Source: Prolixibacteraceae bacterium (lineage in GTDB: Bacteria > Bacteroidota > Bacteroidia > Bacteroidales > Prolixibacteraceae). From it: a stretch of 21,349 bases of DNA. The DNA lies in assembly GCA_023228025.1 (NCBI GenBank), contig JALOCD010000073.1, positions 1 through 21,349 on the forward strand, in the 5' to 3' direction. This document shows, piece after piece, positions 1-9,700 of this stretch. The position numbers were made by a program, and so were the translations under genes. Below the pieces are notes generated by a model. It did not search any database. It was not told the origin of the DNA and worked only from the letters and a program-made list of their open reading frames with translations. Each line of letters begins with the position of its first letter. Position 1 is the first letter of the stretch.

Positions 1-471
1 ATGGATTATACCTCAACCAAAACAGCCAACAAAGACGGTTACTGGCGTTATTTCCGCCTGGCCGAGATGTACCTCAATTATGCAGAAGCCGAATTTTACG
101 CCAATGGCGTCACCACCAATGCAATAAACGCAGTGAACGTGGTTCGTGCCCGTGCCGGGATGCCCATTTTACCGGTAGGTATTACCTCGACCGACTTTGA
201 ACTTCGCTTGCGAAATGAGCGCCGCGTGGAGTTTGCGTTTGAGGAACAACGTTATTATGATGTCCGTCGCTGGAAGGTTCAGGATAAGGTTGAAGGCCTT
301 GTTACGGGGATGAAGATCATGCAGTCTGCCCCCAATACTTTTACCTACGAACGCGTGGTGGTTAGCCGCCGTCCGGTTACCGGGGAAAAGTACCTGATGT
401 GGCCAATACCAAATACCGAACAATTAAAATATGCACAGGTTGGTGTTGAATATCAGAATAAAGGGTGGTAA
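1..471 (+). CDS. SusD/RagB-family glycan-binding outer-membrane lipoprotein, C-terminal part
   Basis: SusD-like proteins sit on the outer membrane as the lid of a SusC/SusD importer and bind glycan at the cell surface. The 156 visible residues match the end of the family: a helix with the pattern RLAEMYLNYAEA near residue 18, the VRARAGMP segment near residue 48, the LRNERRVEFAFEEQRYYDVRRW block near residues 70-92, and the terminal pattern WPIPNTEQ ... YQNKGW. Family members are usually about 500-600 residues with a lipoprotein signal at the N-terminus, so the reading frame continues upstream of the window and the ATG at base 1 is probably internal. The partner SusC would be expected upstream. 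The gene marks the run downstream as a polysaccharide utilisation locus. Confidence in the family is high; the ligand is unknown. Confidence 0.93.
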   Translation: MDYTSTKTANKDGYWRYFRLAEMYLNYAEAEFYANGVTTNAINAVNVVRARAGMPILPVGITSTDFELRLRNERRVEFAFEEQRYYDVRRWKVQDKVEGLVTGMKIMQSAPNTFTYERVVVSRRPVTGEKYLMWPIPNTEQLKYAQVGVEYQNKGW

Positions 472-565
472 TTCATTTTTATTCCGCATAATTTATAAAG
501 AACTTAACAAAGTAAAATAATAGGGCGAGAAAAGTCGATTTAAATTAGACTTTCTGGAAGGATAG

Positions 566-757
566 GAATATGAATTAATCCGATATCAGGATACAAAAGG
601 TTCCCATTATCAGAAAAATATGGAATCCTATGAGATACTTACTTATAGGACCAGTACCAAAAGAGCAGGTATTAACCCTACCTATGGCTTCCAGTGGTGG
701 ATTTTGTTTGCAAATAATTTTCAAATAGGATTTTCACAATTAAAATATACAGTTTAA
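566..757 (+). other. possible gene remnant: 63 open codons without a good start
   Basis: This lies in the gap of 289 bases between the SusD-like gene and the first enzyme gene. One frame is open for 63 codons between a TAG at 563-565 and a TAA at 755-757. The peptide is rich in aromatic residues near its end (GFQWWILFANNFQIGFSQL), which looks more like real beta-rich protein than chance reading. The only in-frame ATG comes after about 19 codons, so a complete gene is unlikely. I do not recognise the family. It may be the tail of a decayed PUL gene or a chance open frame. I see no convincing promoter, terminator or RNA gene in the rest of 472-760. Confidence 0.2.
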
Positions 758-760
758 AAT

Positions 761-3550
761 ATGAAAATACAGGGAAAGCATAATTCTATAAAAAAAACAT
801 TTAATAGCTGTGGTCAAATTATATCAGGAACAATTAGGGTTATATTATTGATTTGTATATGTACAACTGGTAATGTAAAGTTCTTTGTAGCTTCTGCAAC
901 GACTTTTGATGAACCGCAGACACAGAAGGTTTTAGTTATTTCAGGACATCCTGACGATAAAACCGCACCTACTATTAACTCGCTCCCTTTTAAGGAAGCG
1001 ATTTCAAAATTACGCAGCTTATGCAAACAATATCCCGGAAGGCAAAAAATTCTTCAGTTAAGTAGCGGGATATATCATCTCGATAGCACCTTAGTATTTG
1101 ATGACTCCTTTTCCGGGACCAAAGACGGACCAGTTGTGATATGTGGACCAAAATCCCGGAATGCAATAATCACAGGATTAAAAAGCATTAACGGCTGGAA
1201 GCCGTACGATGATCACCGGTGGTCTGTCCGTTTACCTGGTCAAATTCCGCTACCCAATCAGTTCTTTGTAAATGGGCAATTTCGTTCAATGGCAAGAGAG
1301 CCAGATGATACCTATTTTTATGCTGAAGAATCGTTTGAACCCACAAAAAAAGACAATGACACAGCAAAAGCACAATTTTATGCAGCCCCCGGAATTTTTT
1401 CCAGGGCAAAGGACCCTTACCTGGTTGCGTTGCACTCATGGACAGTAAGCCGACACAGGATAAAGAATATTAATCCGGATAATGGATTAATTCAGCTGAC
1501 ATCAAAGAGTCAATTCCCTTTTAATACATGGGATTATAAAATGGCCTTTTGGCTGGAAGGATACGTGAATGCTGTCACCAAACCAGGAGAATGGGCGATT
1601 GATCAGGATGAAGGAATTCTCGTTTATTACCCTTATCCGGATGAAAACATGAAGAGTGTTGTTACAGAGATACCGGTGATTGACAGGCTTATTACTCTTC
1701 ATGGTACTCCCGGTGCAAAAGCAAAGCTTCATCATTTTTCCATCAACGGATTACAGTTCTGTGGCACGAATTGGTTGTTGGAGCGGGATAACAGCGCGGA
1801 TGGTCAAAATCACCGGTCGATTGAATCTCCCGGAATTTTTTTATTTGGGGTACATGATGTTGCCATCACTAAGTGTTCTTTCACAGGAATGGGTGGATAC
1901 GCTCTTTGGGCGGATCGGGCATGTGAGAATATTCGTATTAGTGGCAATGATTTCCGGTTTAATGCAGCAGGTGCGATCCGTATTGGCAGTGATATTTTGC
2001 CGGAAGATGAGAAATTAGTTTGCCATGAAATCATTATCGAAAACAACCTGATTGAACGGAACGGATTGGTATTTCGAGGCTCAAGCGGCATATGGGTCAG
2101 TTATGCCCATCATTTAAGTATAGCACACAACGAAATTGCCTACCAACCCTATACGGGCATTTCTATTGGATGGGGATGGGGCCAGGGGGGAGGATTGCAA
2201 GGGACTTATTCAAATACTGTCTGTTACAATTACATTCATCATATTGGTGACGGGCTGATGAGCGACATGGGAGGCATCTATACACTTACAGAATCTCCTG
2301 GAACGCAAGTATATGGGAATGTCATACATGATATCAAAGCAAGAATGTATTCAGGGTTTGGGCTTTATGCTGATGCCGCGAGCGCAGATATTATCTTCAG
2401 GGACAATCTGATTTTCAATACTTCTTCTGCCGGAGTATTTCGCAACTATGGGTTACGGCTCGTATTCCAAAATAATATTGTTGCGAATAGCTTACAAGAG
2501 CCGGGATTGATCAGTATAGGAAGGAAAATTTCATCTGCTCCGTGGGATAAATCGTGGCTTCATACCCACCATAACGTTTTCTATTCGTCGATCGGCAAGG
2601 ATATGATCGCTCCTGGTCGTTTTGATCAGGGTCCTGTAACCTTTGCAAATAATATTTATTGGAGTACAGCAGGCAGCCCCTTGTTTGATTTTGTAAGACC
2701 GGCGAAAAAAAATATGACAGGGCGAATCCCTGTAGCCTGGGAATCAGGGTTGTCTTTAGAAAGATGGCAGCGTGCGGGTTTTGATGAAGGTTCCAAAGTG
2801 TGTGATCCGTATGGGCCTAAAGGACCGGGGCCTGACTTCAGGTTGCCGGATAATTCACCGGCCAGGGCTGCCGGGTGCGGTTCGGATGAGTTCTTAATGG
2901 CTGGCTTGCTTAACCGTCCTTTTTATAAATTCAGGAGGGACGATCCTTATATCCCGGCTTGGCCACTTCTCCAAGTTCAGCCGACTATTATCCGGGATGA
3001 TTTTGAAAAAACCGACCAGCAGATTCTTCCAAAGGGCATGTATCTTAGAAATACAGCCATAGAAGATTTTAAAATCATTACAGATAAAGATAGGGAGGGA
3101 CATATATTGGAATGGAATATTAACCCAAGACAAAAAACAATCAACTGTGAACCGGGAATTCCGGTAGGGCAAATGGTTTTAAAATTTGATTTCAAACTTC
3201 AGGAGAAAGCCATATTCAATCTAACGATAAAAAACAGGAGACTTGGACAAATATCTGAAATTTTTAAATTGGAGATCTCAGAAGAAGGACAATATTCGAT
3301 CAATAATCGACCTGTGGTTTTTACTAAAAAGGACGTATGGCATACCCTAAAATTGCAATGTGACTCAGCTGATAAGAAACAATGGCTTGTAAGTTTATAT
3401 GATAGTTCAGGTTTAGTTCTGAAACAAGTATCCGTGCCATATTACATTTCTAAAGATATGCCGATACACCTATCCCTACTCGGGTCGGTTAAGGGCGCAT
3501 CATCAGCAATATTCTTGGATAATCTCTATGTGGGAACAATTTCAAAATAG
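761..3550 (+). CDS. secreted right-handed parallel beta-helix protein with C-terminal jelly-roll-like domain
   Basis: A predicted glycan-active enzyme of 929 residues. The N-terminus has a basic stretch and a hydrophobic segment (about residues 24-45) ending in SATTF, consistent with a signal peptide. The beta-helix region runs from about residue 75 to 700, with repeated short strands rich in Asn, Gly and Ile. Its core pattern SDMGGIYTL..SPGTQVYGNVIHDI recurs in the large beta-helix protein at the end of this gene run, so the two are paralogues in this domain. Residues 741-929, starting near IIRDDFEK, look like a LamG/concanavalin-A-type beta-sandwich that may bind carbohydrate. Related beta-helix proteins include GH141 and other CAZyme families, but I cannot fix the family or the catalytic residues by eye. 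The next gene starts 29 bases later. Fold confidence is high; activity is unknown. Confidence 0.8.
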   Translation: MKIQGKHNSIKKTFNSCGQIISGTIRVILLICICTTGNVKFFVASATTFDEPQTQKVLVISGHPDDKTAPTINSLPFKEAISKLRSLCKQYPGRQKILQLSSGIYHLDSTLVFDDSFSGTKDGPVVICGPKSRNAIITGLKSINGWKPYDDHRWSVRLPGQIPLPNQFFVNGQFRSMAREPDDTYFYAEESFEPTKKDNDTAKAQFYAAPGIFSRAKDPYLVALHSWTVSRHRIKNINPDNGLIQLTSKSQFPFNTWDYKMAFWLEGYVNAVTKPGEWAIDQDEGILVYYPYPDENMKSVVTEIPVIDRLITLHGTPGAKAKLHHFSINGLQFCGTNWLLERDNSADGQNHRSIESPGIFLFGVHDVAITKCSFTGMGGYALWADRACENIRISGNDFRFNAAGAIRIGSDILPEDEKLVCHEIIIENNLIERNGLVFRGSSGIWVSYAHHLSIAHNEIAYQPYTGISIGWGWGQGGGLQGTYSNTVCYNYIHHIGDGLMSDMGGIYTLTESPGTQVYGNVIHDIKARMYSGFGLYADAASADIIFRDNLIFNTSSAGVFRNYGLRLVFQNNIVANSLQEPGLISIGRKISSAPWDKSWLHTHHNVFYSSIGKDMIAPGRFDQGPVTFANNIYWSTAGSPLFDFVRPAKKNMTGRIPVAWESGLSLERWQRAGFDEGSKVCDPYGPKGPGPDFRLPDNSPARAAGCGSDEFLMAGLLNRPFYKFRRDDPYIPAWPLLQVQPTIIRDDFEKTDQQILPKGMYLRNTAIEDFKIITDKDREGHILEWNINPRQKTINCEPGIPVGQMVLKFDFKLQEKAIFNLTIKNRRLGQISEIFKLEISEEGQYSINNRPVVFTKKDVWHTLKLQCDSADKKQWLVSLYDSSGLVLKQVSVPYYISKDMPIHLSLLGSVKGASSAIFLDNLYVGTISK

Positions 3551-3579
3551 TTTTTTAGAAAATCATAATTTAACATAAA

Positions 3580-5652
3580 ATGTTAATATTAAAAAATATT
3601 CTCTTGTTGTTCGGTATTTTTTACTGTTCATTTATAGTTCATGCAGGGAACGTGATAGACATCACTACAAAAAATGACGGGATCATTGTCCTGCACGGGT
3701 TCCATGCCCGCCCGGAAGGGGAACAAGGGACTATTTATTCGGCATCAATTAAATTGCCTGCTTTCAAACGGGGCAATTGCATGATCCGCGATAACAGAAA
3801 ATGGCCGCAAACTGGAAATGGGATGTTTGGGGCTGTGTTTGGCAATTCTGCTTTACCACTGGTGTCAAAAAAAAATATCATGCCGGGCATGAAGGGGGTT
3901 GCACGCGAGGCTACCATGCTCTTACTGGAGCTGCCGGGCAATGAATATTTGTGCGTATTGCCGCTCACGTCCGAGCTTTCTATGGCATGGCTTTATTTGG
4001 AAGATGATGGTTCGTTTTCCGTCAATTCAGGAACTTTCGGGACTGCACCTGTAGATGGGGATATACCAGTATTGGCCTGGAGCCGGTCAAAAGATATTTA
4101 TCAGGCCATCAATAATGCATGGGTAAAAGCATTTGAAAACAAGCGAATAAAAAAACTGACCAATAGGAGGAATGATAAAAATTACCCTGAAGTTTTCACT
4201 TATTTGGGCTGGTGCAGTTGGGAACAGTACAAGAAGAAAATCGATGACAATTTGTTATTAGGTACGGTCGATAAAATTAACCGGTCTGATATTCCAATCC
4301 GTTGGGTATTGGTGGATGATGGGCATCAGGAAGCTTCGCCTGATTTAATGGAATTGGTAAGCTTCAACCCCGATCCGGTAAAATTTCCAGTTGGTTGGCA
4401 AACTTTAATGGCCAAACGGAATGAGGGGAATATAAAATGGTTTGGGCTTTGGCACTGCTTTGAAGGGCTTTGGCACAATATTAACATCAACAATAAGCTG
4501 GTTGGGCTTGAAAATGACCTGATGCCATCAAGAGATGGCAATTCCCTCATTGTTAAAGATCAGGGAACATCAATAGATAAGTTCTACAAAACTATGATTG
4601 AGACTGTCAAACAGCAGGGTTTCGACTTTGTGAAAATCGATGTACAATCATCAATGGTTAATGAATATCAAGGACATGCCAATCCAGTCCGGACTTCCAT
4701 TCAAAGTTCGGAAGCCCTTGAAAAATATTGTGAAAAAGAATTGAATGGCAAGCTGATTAATTGTATGGCTCAAAGTCCGGCGAACATGTTTGCCCAAAAA
4801 TACAGTACTGTTTCCAGGGTGAGCCTCGACTATCAATTGGGGAATAAGGCAAAAGCCGTGTCTCACATTCACCAGTCGTACATGACTACACTTTTTCAGG
4901 GGCAAAGTGTTTGGCCTGATCACGATATGTTCCATTCCAATGATCCTGTTGCAGGACATATTATGGCTGTTTCGAAAGCGATGTCGGGTGGCCCTGTTTA
5001 CTTATCAGATGCTGCGGATAATTTTGTCCCTGGGCATATCCATCCACTTTGTTATTCCGATGGGAAGTTGCTTCGTCCGCTGGCTCCGGCAGTCCCCTTG
5101 CCAAATTCCATATTTGATGATTTTCTGTCAGATCCTAATCTTTACTACGTGATTGCCCCCCTTGCGAATCATTGTGCGGCTATTGTAGCATATAATCTGA
5201 ACTATCCGGGGGACACAACACTTGAAGGGAAAATCTCACCCTCTGATTATCGTTTCGCCCCGGCCATGATCCAGCCCTACCCGAAAGAGTGGGCATCTCC
5301 GGACGAAGGACTGGTTGTTTATGATTGGGCAGCAGGGAAGGGACAGCGCTTTGACCAAGATTTTGCCTTTTCCCTGACCGGCTTTTCCGATAAATTACTG
5401 TTGGTATGCCCTGTACAGGATGGATGGGCCGTGGTTGGCCGGTCAGATAAGTTCCTTTCTCCCTCTGCGGTCACCGATATTAAAACGAGCCAAACAGAAT
5501 TGAAGGTTACCCTGGCGGAAGGTGGCACATTGGTCATTTGGTCCAAATGGGGATTGCCCTATCTGGATGGATTTGATTTTGTGGATATTGGTAATGGTTT
5601 CTGGAAGTGCCAACTGCCAATGAATGAAAAAATGTTAAGAATAAAAAGATAA
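3580..5652 (+). CDS. GH36 Sip1/raffinose-synthase-type alpha-galactosidase
   Basis: Predicted to remove alpha-linked galactose from oligo- or polysaccharides after export. The 690 residues begin with a clear signal peptide (hydrophobic residues 3-20, then VHAG). The raffinose-synthase/Sip1 branch of GH36 is recognised by YLGWCSWEQY near residue 210, FVKIDVQS around residue 354, RVSLDY around residue 417 and PDHDMFHSNDP near residue 450, followed by SGGPVYLSD. By family analogy D354 is the likely nucleophile and D417 the likely acid/base; that assignment is inferred from motif position. The plant members are galactosyl transferases, while secreted bacterial copies in PULs are more likely hydrolases. 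A second alpha-galactosidase-type family (GH97) is two genes downstream, pointing to galactose-decorated substrate. Confidence 0.88.
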   Translation: MLILKNILLLFGIFYCSFIVHAGNVIDITTKNDGIIVLHGFHARPEGEQGTIYSASIKLPAFKRGNCMIRDNRKWPQTGNGMFGAVFGNSALPLVSKKNIMPGMKGVAREATMLLLELPGNEYLCVLPLTSELSMAWLYLEDDGSFSVNSGTFGTAPVDGDIPVLAWSRSKDIYQAINNAWVKAFENKRIKKLTNRRNDKNYPEVFTYLGWCSWEQYKKKIDDNLLLGTVDKINRSDIPIRWVLVDDGHQEASPDLMELVSFNPDPVKFPVGWQTLMAKRNEGNIKWFGLWHCFEGLWHNININNKLVGLENDLMPSRDGNSLIVKDQGTSIDKFYKTMIETVKQQGFDFVKIDVQSSMVNEYQGHANPVRTSIQSSEALEKYCEKELNGKLINCMAQSPANMFAQKYSTVSRVSLDYQLGNKAKAVSHIHQSYMTTLFQGQSVWPDHDMFHSNDPVAGHIMAVSKAMSGGPVYLSDAADNFVPGHIHPLCYSDGKLLRPLAPAVPLPNSIFDDFLSDPNLYYVIAPLANHCAAIVAYNLNYPGDTTLEGKISPSDYRFAPAMIQPYPKEWASPDEGLVVYDWAAGKGQRFDQDFAFSLTGFSDKLLLVCPVQDGWAVVGRSDKFLSPSAVTDIKTSQTELKVTLAEGGTLVIWSKWGLPYLDGFDFVDIGNGFWKCQLPMNEKMLRIKR

Positions 5653-5659
5653 ATCATGA

Positions 5660-5710
5660 AATACCCATGGGAAAACTTTCACACCAACCGAAAATGATTA
5701 AATGGGTATT
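5660..5710. repeat. 9-bp inverted repeat in the gap between the GH36 and GH29 genes
   Basis: AATACCCAT at 5660-5668 is the exact reverse complement of ATGGGTATT at 5702-5710, separated by 33 bases. It begins 8 bases after the stop codon at 5650-5652 and lies in the longest gap (91 bases) inside the enzyme run. There is no T-tract after it, so it is not a standard intrinsic terminator. It could be an mRNA processing or stability element, or chance. Confidence 0.35.
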
Positions 5711-5743
5711 CCATTTGGCCATTAAAAAACAAAATATAAACAA

Positions 5744-6778
5744 ATGAAAATGAAAACGGCCCTTATGATTACTTGTTCAATCCTGTTGATGGGTTTTGTT
5801 AAAAAAACGGGATCAGACTACACCAAAAAGATTGACGACAATGTTCGAACAGAGCAAATTAAAGAGATGAAATTCGGTATGTTTATCTGTTGGAGTTTCA
5901 GCACATTTTCAGGACGGGAGTGGACACCAACAAAAGATAAAGATGCTACCTTTTTCAAGGCCACCGGGTGTAACACCGACCAATGGTGCAAGGTTGCGAA
6001 AGACGCCGGAATGAAGTACATTCTTTTTCTCACCAAGCACCATGATGGGTTCTGCCTGTGGGACACCAAAACCACTGACAAAAAAGTAACCAATAGCCCG
6101 TTGGGAGTAGATGTTTTGGCGAAACTTCGCAAATCATGCGATAAGTATGGAATTAAGCTGGCGCTCTATTTTTCTGAAGGAGACTGGAACTGGCCGGGCG
6201 CTGTGGATGGAAAAGGAAAGGGAGTTGGAATAAGTCTGAATCCTGAAATGAAAAAAGCACAACTTAAAGAGCTTACTACGCAATATGGGCCTATAGAATT
6301 TTTCTGGATGGACAATGCTGTTGGTGATGGTGGATTAAGTCACATTGAAACAGATAAATGGATACATCAGTTTCAACCCAATTGTTTTGTAGGGTTTAAT
6401 ACAGGCGAAACAGCAGGACGATTAAACATCCGGGAGAGGGGAAAGCCTGGTCCTATCGGTGATAATAACGCTGTTGGCTTCAAAAACCATATCCATGCAA
6501 ATTACGGCAACTTTTTAGTATCTGAATTTACTTACCCAATACTTCCAAAACATGAAGGCGGAGCCGACTGGTTTTATTCGCTTCCTAAACATGACGGTTT
6601 GTGCACCCCTGCCGAAGAAATCTATCTGGACTATCTGGGTGCAGCTCAATACGGTAATATCTTTTCGTTGGACGTTGGACCGGATTACAAAGGTGAAATC
6701 AGGGAGATAGATGTGAAGACACTGCATGAAGTGGGTAAGATGATCAGGCAAAATAAATCTGATAAATCACGTAAATAA
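5744..6778 (+). CDS. GH29 alpha-L-fucosidase
   Basis: Predicted to release alpha-L-fucose from glycan side chains, probably in the periplasm or at the cell surface. The 344 residues start with a short signal-like segment (ALMITCSILLMGFV). GH29 signatures are clear: EMKFGMFICWSFSTF near residue 42, FLTKHHDGFCLWDTKTTD near residue 95, VTNSP, and IEFFWMDN, where D190 sits in the position of the family nucleophile. Other GH29 enzymes have Asp there within a WFDG-like motif; here it is followed by Asn instead of Gly. Most GH29 enzymes have 440-500 residues with a C-terminal beta-sandwich, whereas this copy is close to the catalytic barrel alone. The gap to the next gene is 5 bases, so the two are probably co-translated. 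The acid/base residue cannot be assigned by eye. Confidence 0.88.
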   Translation: MKMKTALMITCSILLMGFVKKTGSDYTKKIDDNVRTEQIKEMKFGMFICWSFSTFSGREWTPTKDKDATFFKATGCNTDQWCKVAKDAGMKYILFLTKHHDGFCLWDTKTTDKKVTNSPLGVDVLAKLRKSCDKYGIKLALYFSEGDWNWPGAVDGKGKGVGISLNPEMKKAQLKELTTQYGPIEFFWMDNAVGDGGLSHIETDKWIHQFQPNCFVGFNTGETAGRLNIRERGKPGPIGDNNAVGFKNHIHANYGNFLVSEFTYPILPKHEGGADWFYSLPKHDGLCTPAEEIYLDYLGAAQYGNIFSLDVGPDYKGEIREIDVKTLHEVGKMIRQNKSDKSRK

Positions 6779-6783
6779 ATAGA

Positions 6784-9700
6784 ATGAAAAAAACACTCGC
6801 AGCCATTACGCTTTCTCTTATTTTACAATATGCTTTTGGTCAGAAAGAAAACGCGATCATTGTGGAAAGTCCAAATAAGGATGTGGAAGCTACCATTAGT
6901 CTGACCAATAATGTAGTGCGTCTTACTGTGTCTAAGAACAACGAGTTGGTTTTACGGGATTCTCCTTTGGGATTGATTATGGACGGTAATAATACAGGTG
7001 TTAATGTTATCCTGGCAGGACCGGCAACCAAGAAGACAATAGACGAAAAATATTCTTTATTTGGCAACCACACCCAGGCAATAAACAATTGCAAAGAAGT
7101 CTCAATACCATTGAATAGCAAAGGAATAGCCTATCGATTATTGATCAGGGCTTATGATGATGGTGTTGCTATACGTTATATTATCCAGGCCAATAAGAAA
7201 ATGAAGATTGAAGGCGATAATACCGCATTCCCCATACCATCATCGGCACAATGTTACTGGGCATACAACCTTGGCGGTGGAGAAGGGTTGCACAACATTT
7301 CTTCATTTGCCGAAATGCCAGATAATAAAACTTTCATGGCTCCGTTGACCATCAAATCCGGTAGTTTTTACCTTTCGTTCAGTGAAGCTGATTGCCGGCG
7401 TTTTCCTGATTTAAGCTGGATAAAAACAGGAAACCTTTTGAAGGCAAATTTTACCACTACACCAAAAGGTTGGGAAGTTGACGCCGGAATAATTACTTCA
7501 CCCTGGCGTTTAGCTATCATTGCCAATAGCCTTACGCAATTGGTAAACAGTGATTTGATAATGAATTTGTGCGAACCTCCAAATACAACTTTCGATTTCA
7601 GTTGGGTGAAACCAGGTCGTGTAATGTGGCAGTGGTGGAGCGTTGGTGATCCTATATTTGAAGATCAAAAAAAATGGTATGATGCTGCTGCCCGTCTTAC
7701 CTGGGAGTATTATTTGATCGATGCTGGCTGGAGTAAATGGAGTCAACCGGGGAAAGACCAGTGGCAGTGTTTGAAAGAGGCAATCGATTATGGTAATTCA
7801 AAAGGCGTTAAGAGTATTGTATGGGTACATTCGAAGGAAATACCTTCCCGCGATGCTATTCGTACTTATTTGCTAAAAGTAAAGCAAGCCGGCGCTGTCG
7901 GTATAAAAATTGATTATATTAAAGCTGCCACACCTGTAATAATGCAATGGTATGAGACAGCTTTGGAGGAAACCTGCAACCTTCAATTGCTATGCGATTT
8001 TCATGGTTGCGTTAAACCGACTGGATTACGGAGGACCTGGCCTCATGAGTTAACACGTGAAGGTGTTCGGGGTAACGAATACCAAATGACGCGATACAAT
8101 CGGGTAGCGCCTAAAAGTCAGGACGTGCTTAATCCTTTTACCCGCTTCATTGCAGGCCCGGCTGACTTTACTCCTGTAATCTTCAGCGAAAAGGAATTGA
8201 ACGGATTTACATGGACACACGAATTGGCGCAAGCCGTCGTATTTCTCTCTCCTCTGACACATTTTGCCGATGCCTATTATTGTTATTTGAACAATCCTGC
8301 AGAAGACATCCTACGTGACTTTCCTATAACCTGGGATGAAACCATAGTCCTTCCCTGCACCGAAATTGGCAAAGTAGCGGCTTTCGCCAGACGAAAAGGT
8401 AACGAATGGTGGGTGGGCATTATGAACGGAGAGCAAACAAACAATATATCATTTGACTTGAACTTCTTGAATTCAAGCGCATTGGCAACTATTCTTTCTG
8501 ACCGGAACGATGCGATCAATGCTTTTGTGCGCGAAGAAAAAATGGTTAAGCGGAGTGATAAAATCAATCTTCAATTGGCTCCCGGTGGTGGGTACTTTAT
8601 CCGGATGAAGTTGATTAATAACGTTAACGCACAAATTAGGCAGGTGATTGTTGATTCAATTTCAGCAAAACCGTCAATTGATCCTGCTTCATACCAGGAA
8701 ATCAGGGGAGGATTAACAAATAGCTATTTACAGTTTTCGCGGAAAAAAACCGGCAGGGTTGCTTTTTTGGGAGGTTCGATCACAGCGATGAGCGGTTGGC
8801 GCGAAAAAGTATGCAAATACCTCACTACAAGGTTTCCAGAGACAAAATTCGACTTTATTCATGCAGGTATTCCATCTACCGGGAGTACTCCGGGAGCCTT
8901 CCGTCTTGCTACAGATGTATTGGCGAAAGGGAAAATTGACCTGCTATTTGAAGAAGCAGCAGTCAATGATAACGGTCAGACTGCAGAAGCAGACATCCGT
9001 GGCATGGAAGGCATTGTTCACCATGCTCTAAAAGCCAACCCGTTTATGGATATTGTACTCATGTATTTTGTTGACCCGGGTAAGATCCGGGATTACAATA
9101 CCGGGAAAACCCCTTTAGTAATCGAATCCCATAACAAAGTTGCCATTCATTATAATCTTCCATCGCTTAACCTGGCTAAAGAGGTTACTGACCGAATCAA
9201 GGCAGGGGAATTTACTTGGGGTAAGGATTTTAAAAACCTTCATCCTTCCCCCTTTGGACAAGAGCTCTATTATAAGTCAATCCGTTCGCTGCTTGAAAGC
9301 GGCTGGAAGCAGGCAGAAGTTCACAAGGGAAGGGTGCGACATGCCATCCCAACACAAATTGATAAATATTCCTATACCAGCGGTAAATATGAAGATATTC
9401 ATAAAACCAAAGATAGAAATGGATGGGTCATCAACGAGAAATGGGCCCCGACTGATGGAATAACTACGCGAAAAGGTTTTGTTGATGTACCAATGTTGAT
9501 TTCCGAACAGCCCGGTTCAACAATTACATACAAGTTTAAAGGGACTGCAACAGGTATTTGTACCGTTACCGGGCCAGATGCAGGGATTATTGAATATAGT
9601 ATTGACGGAGGGGAATTCCGGTCGCGGGATCTTTTCAATACAAATTGGAGCAGTAGACTCTATTTGAACCAGTACCTTGTTTTCGGAGATACCCTATCTC

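Noticed and set aside
5660..5710. Intrinsic terminator after the GH36 gene
   Set aside because: The stem is 9 bp and AT-containing, the loop is 33 bases and no T-tract follows.
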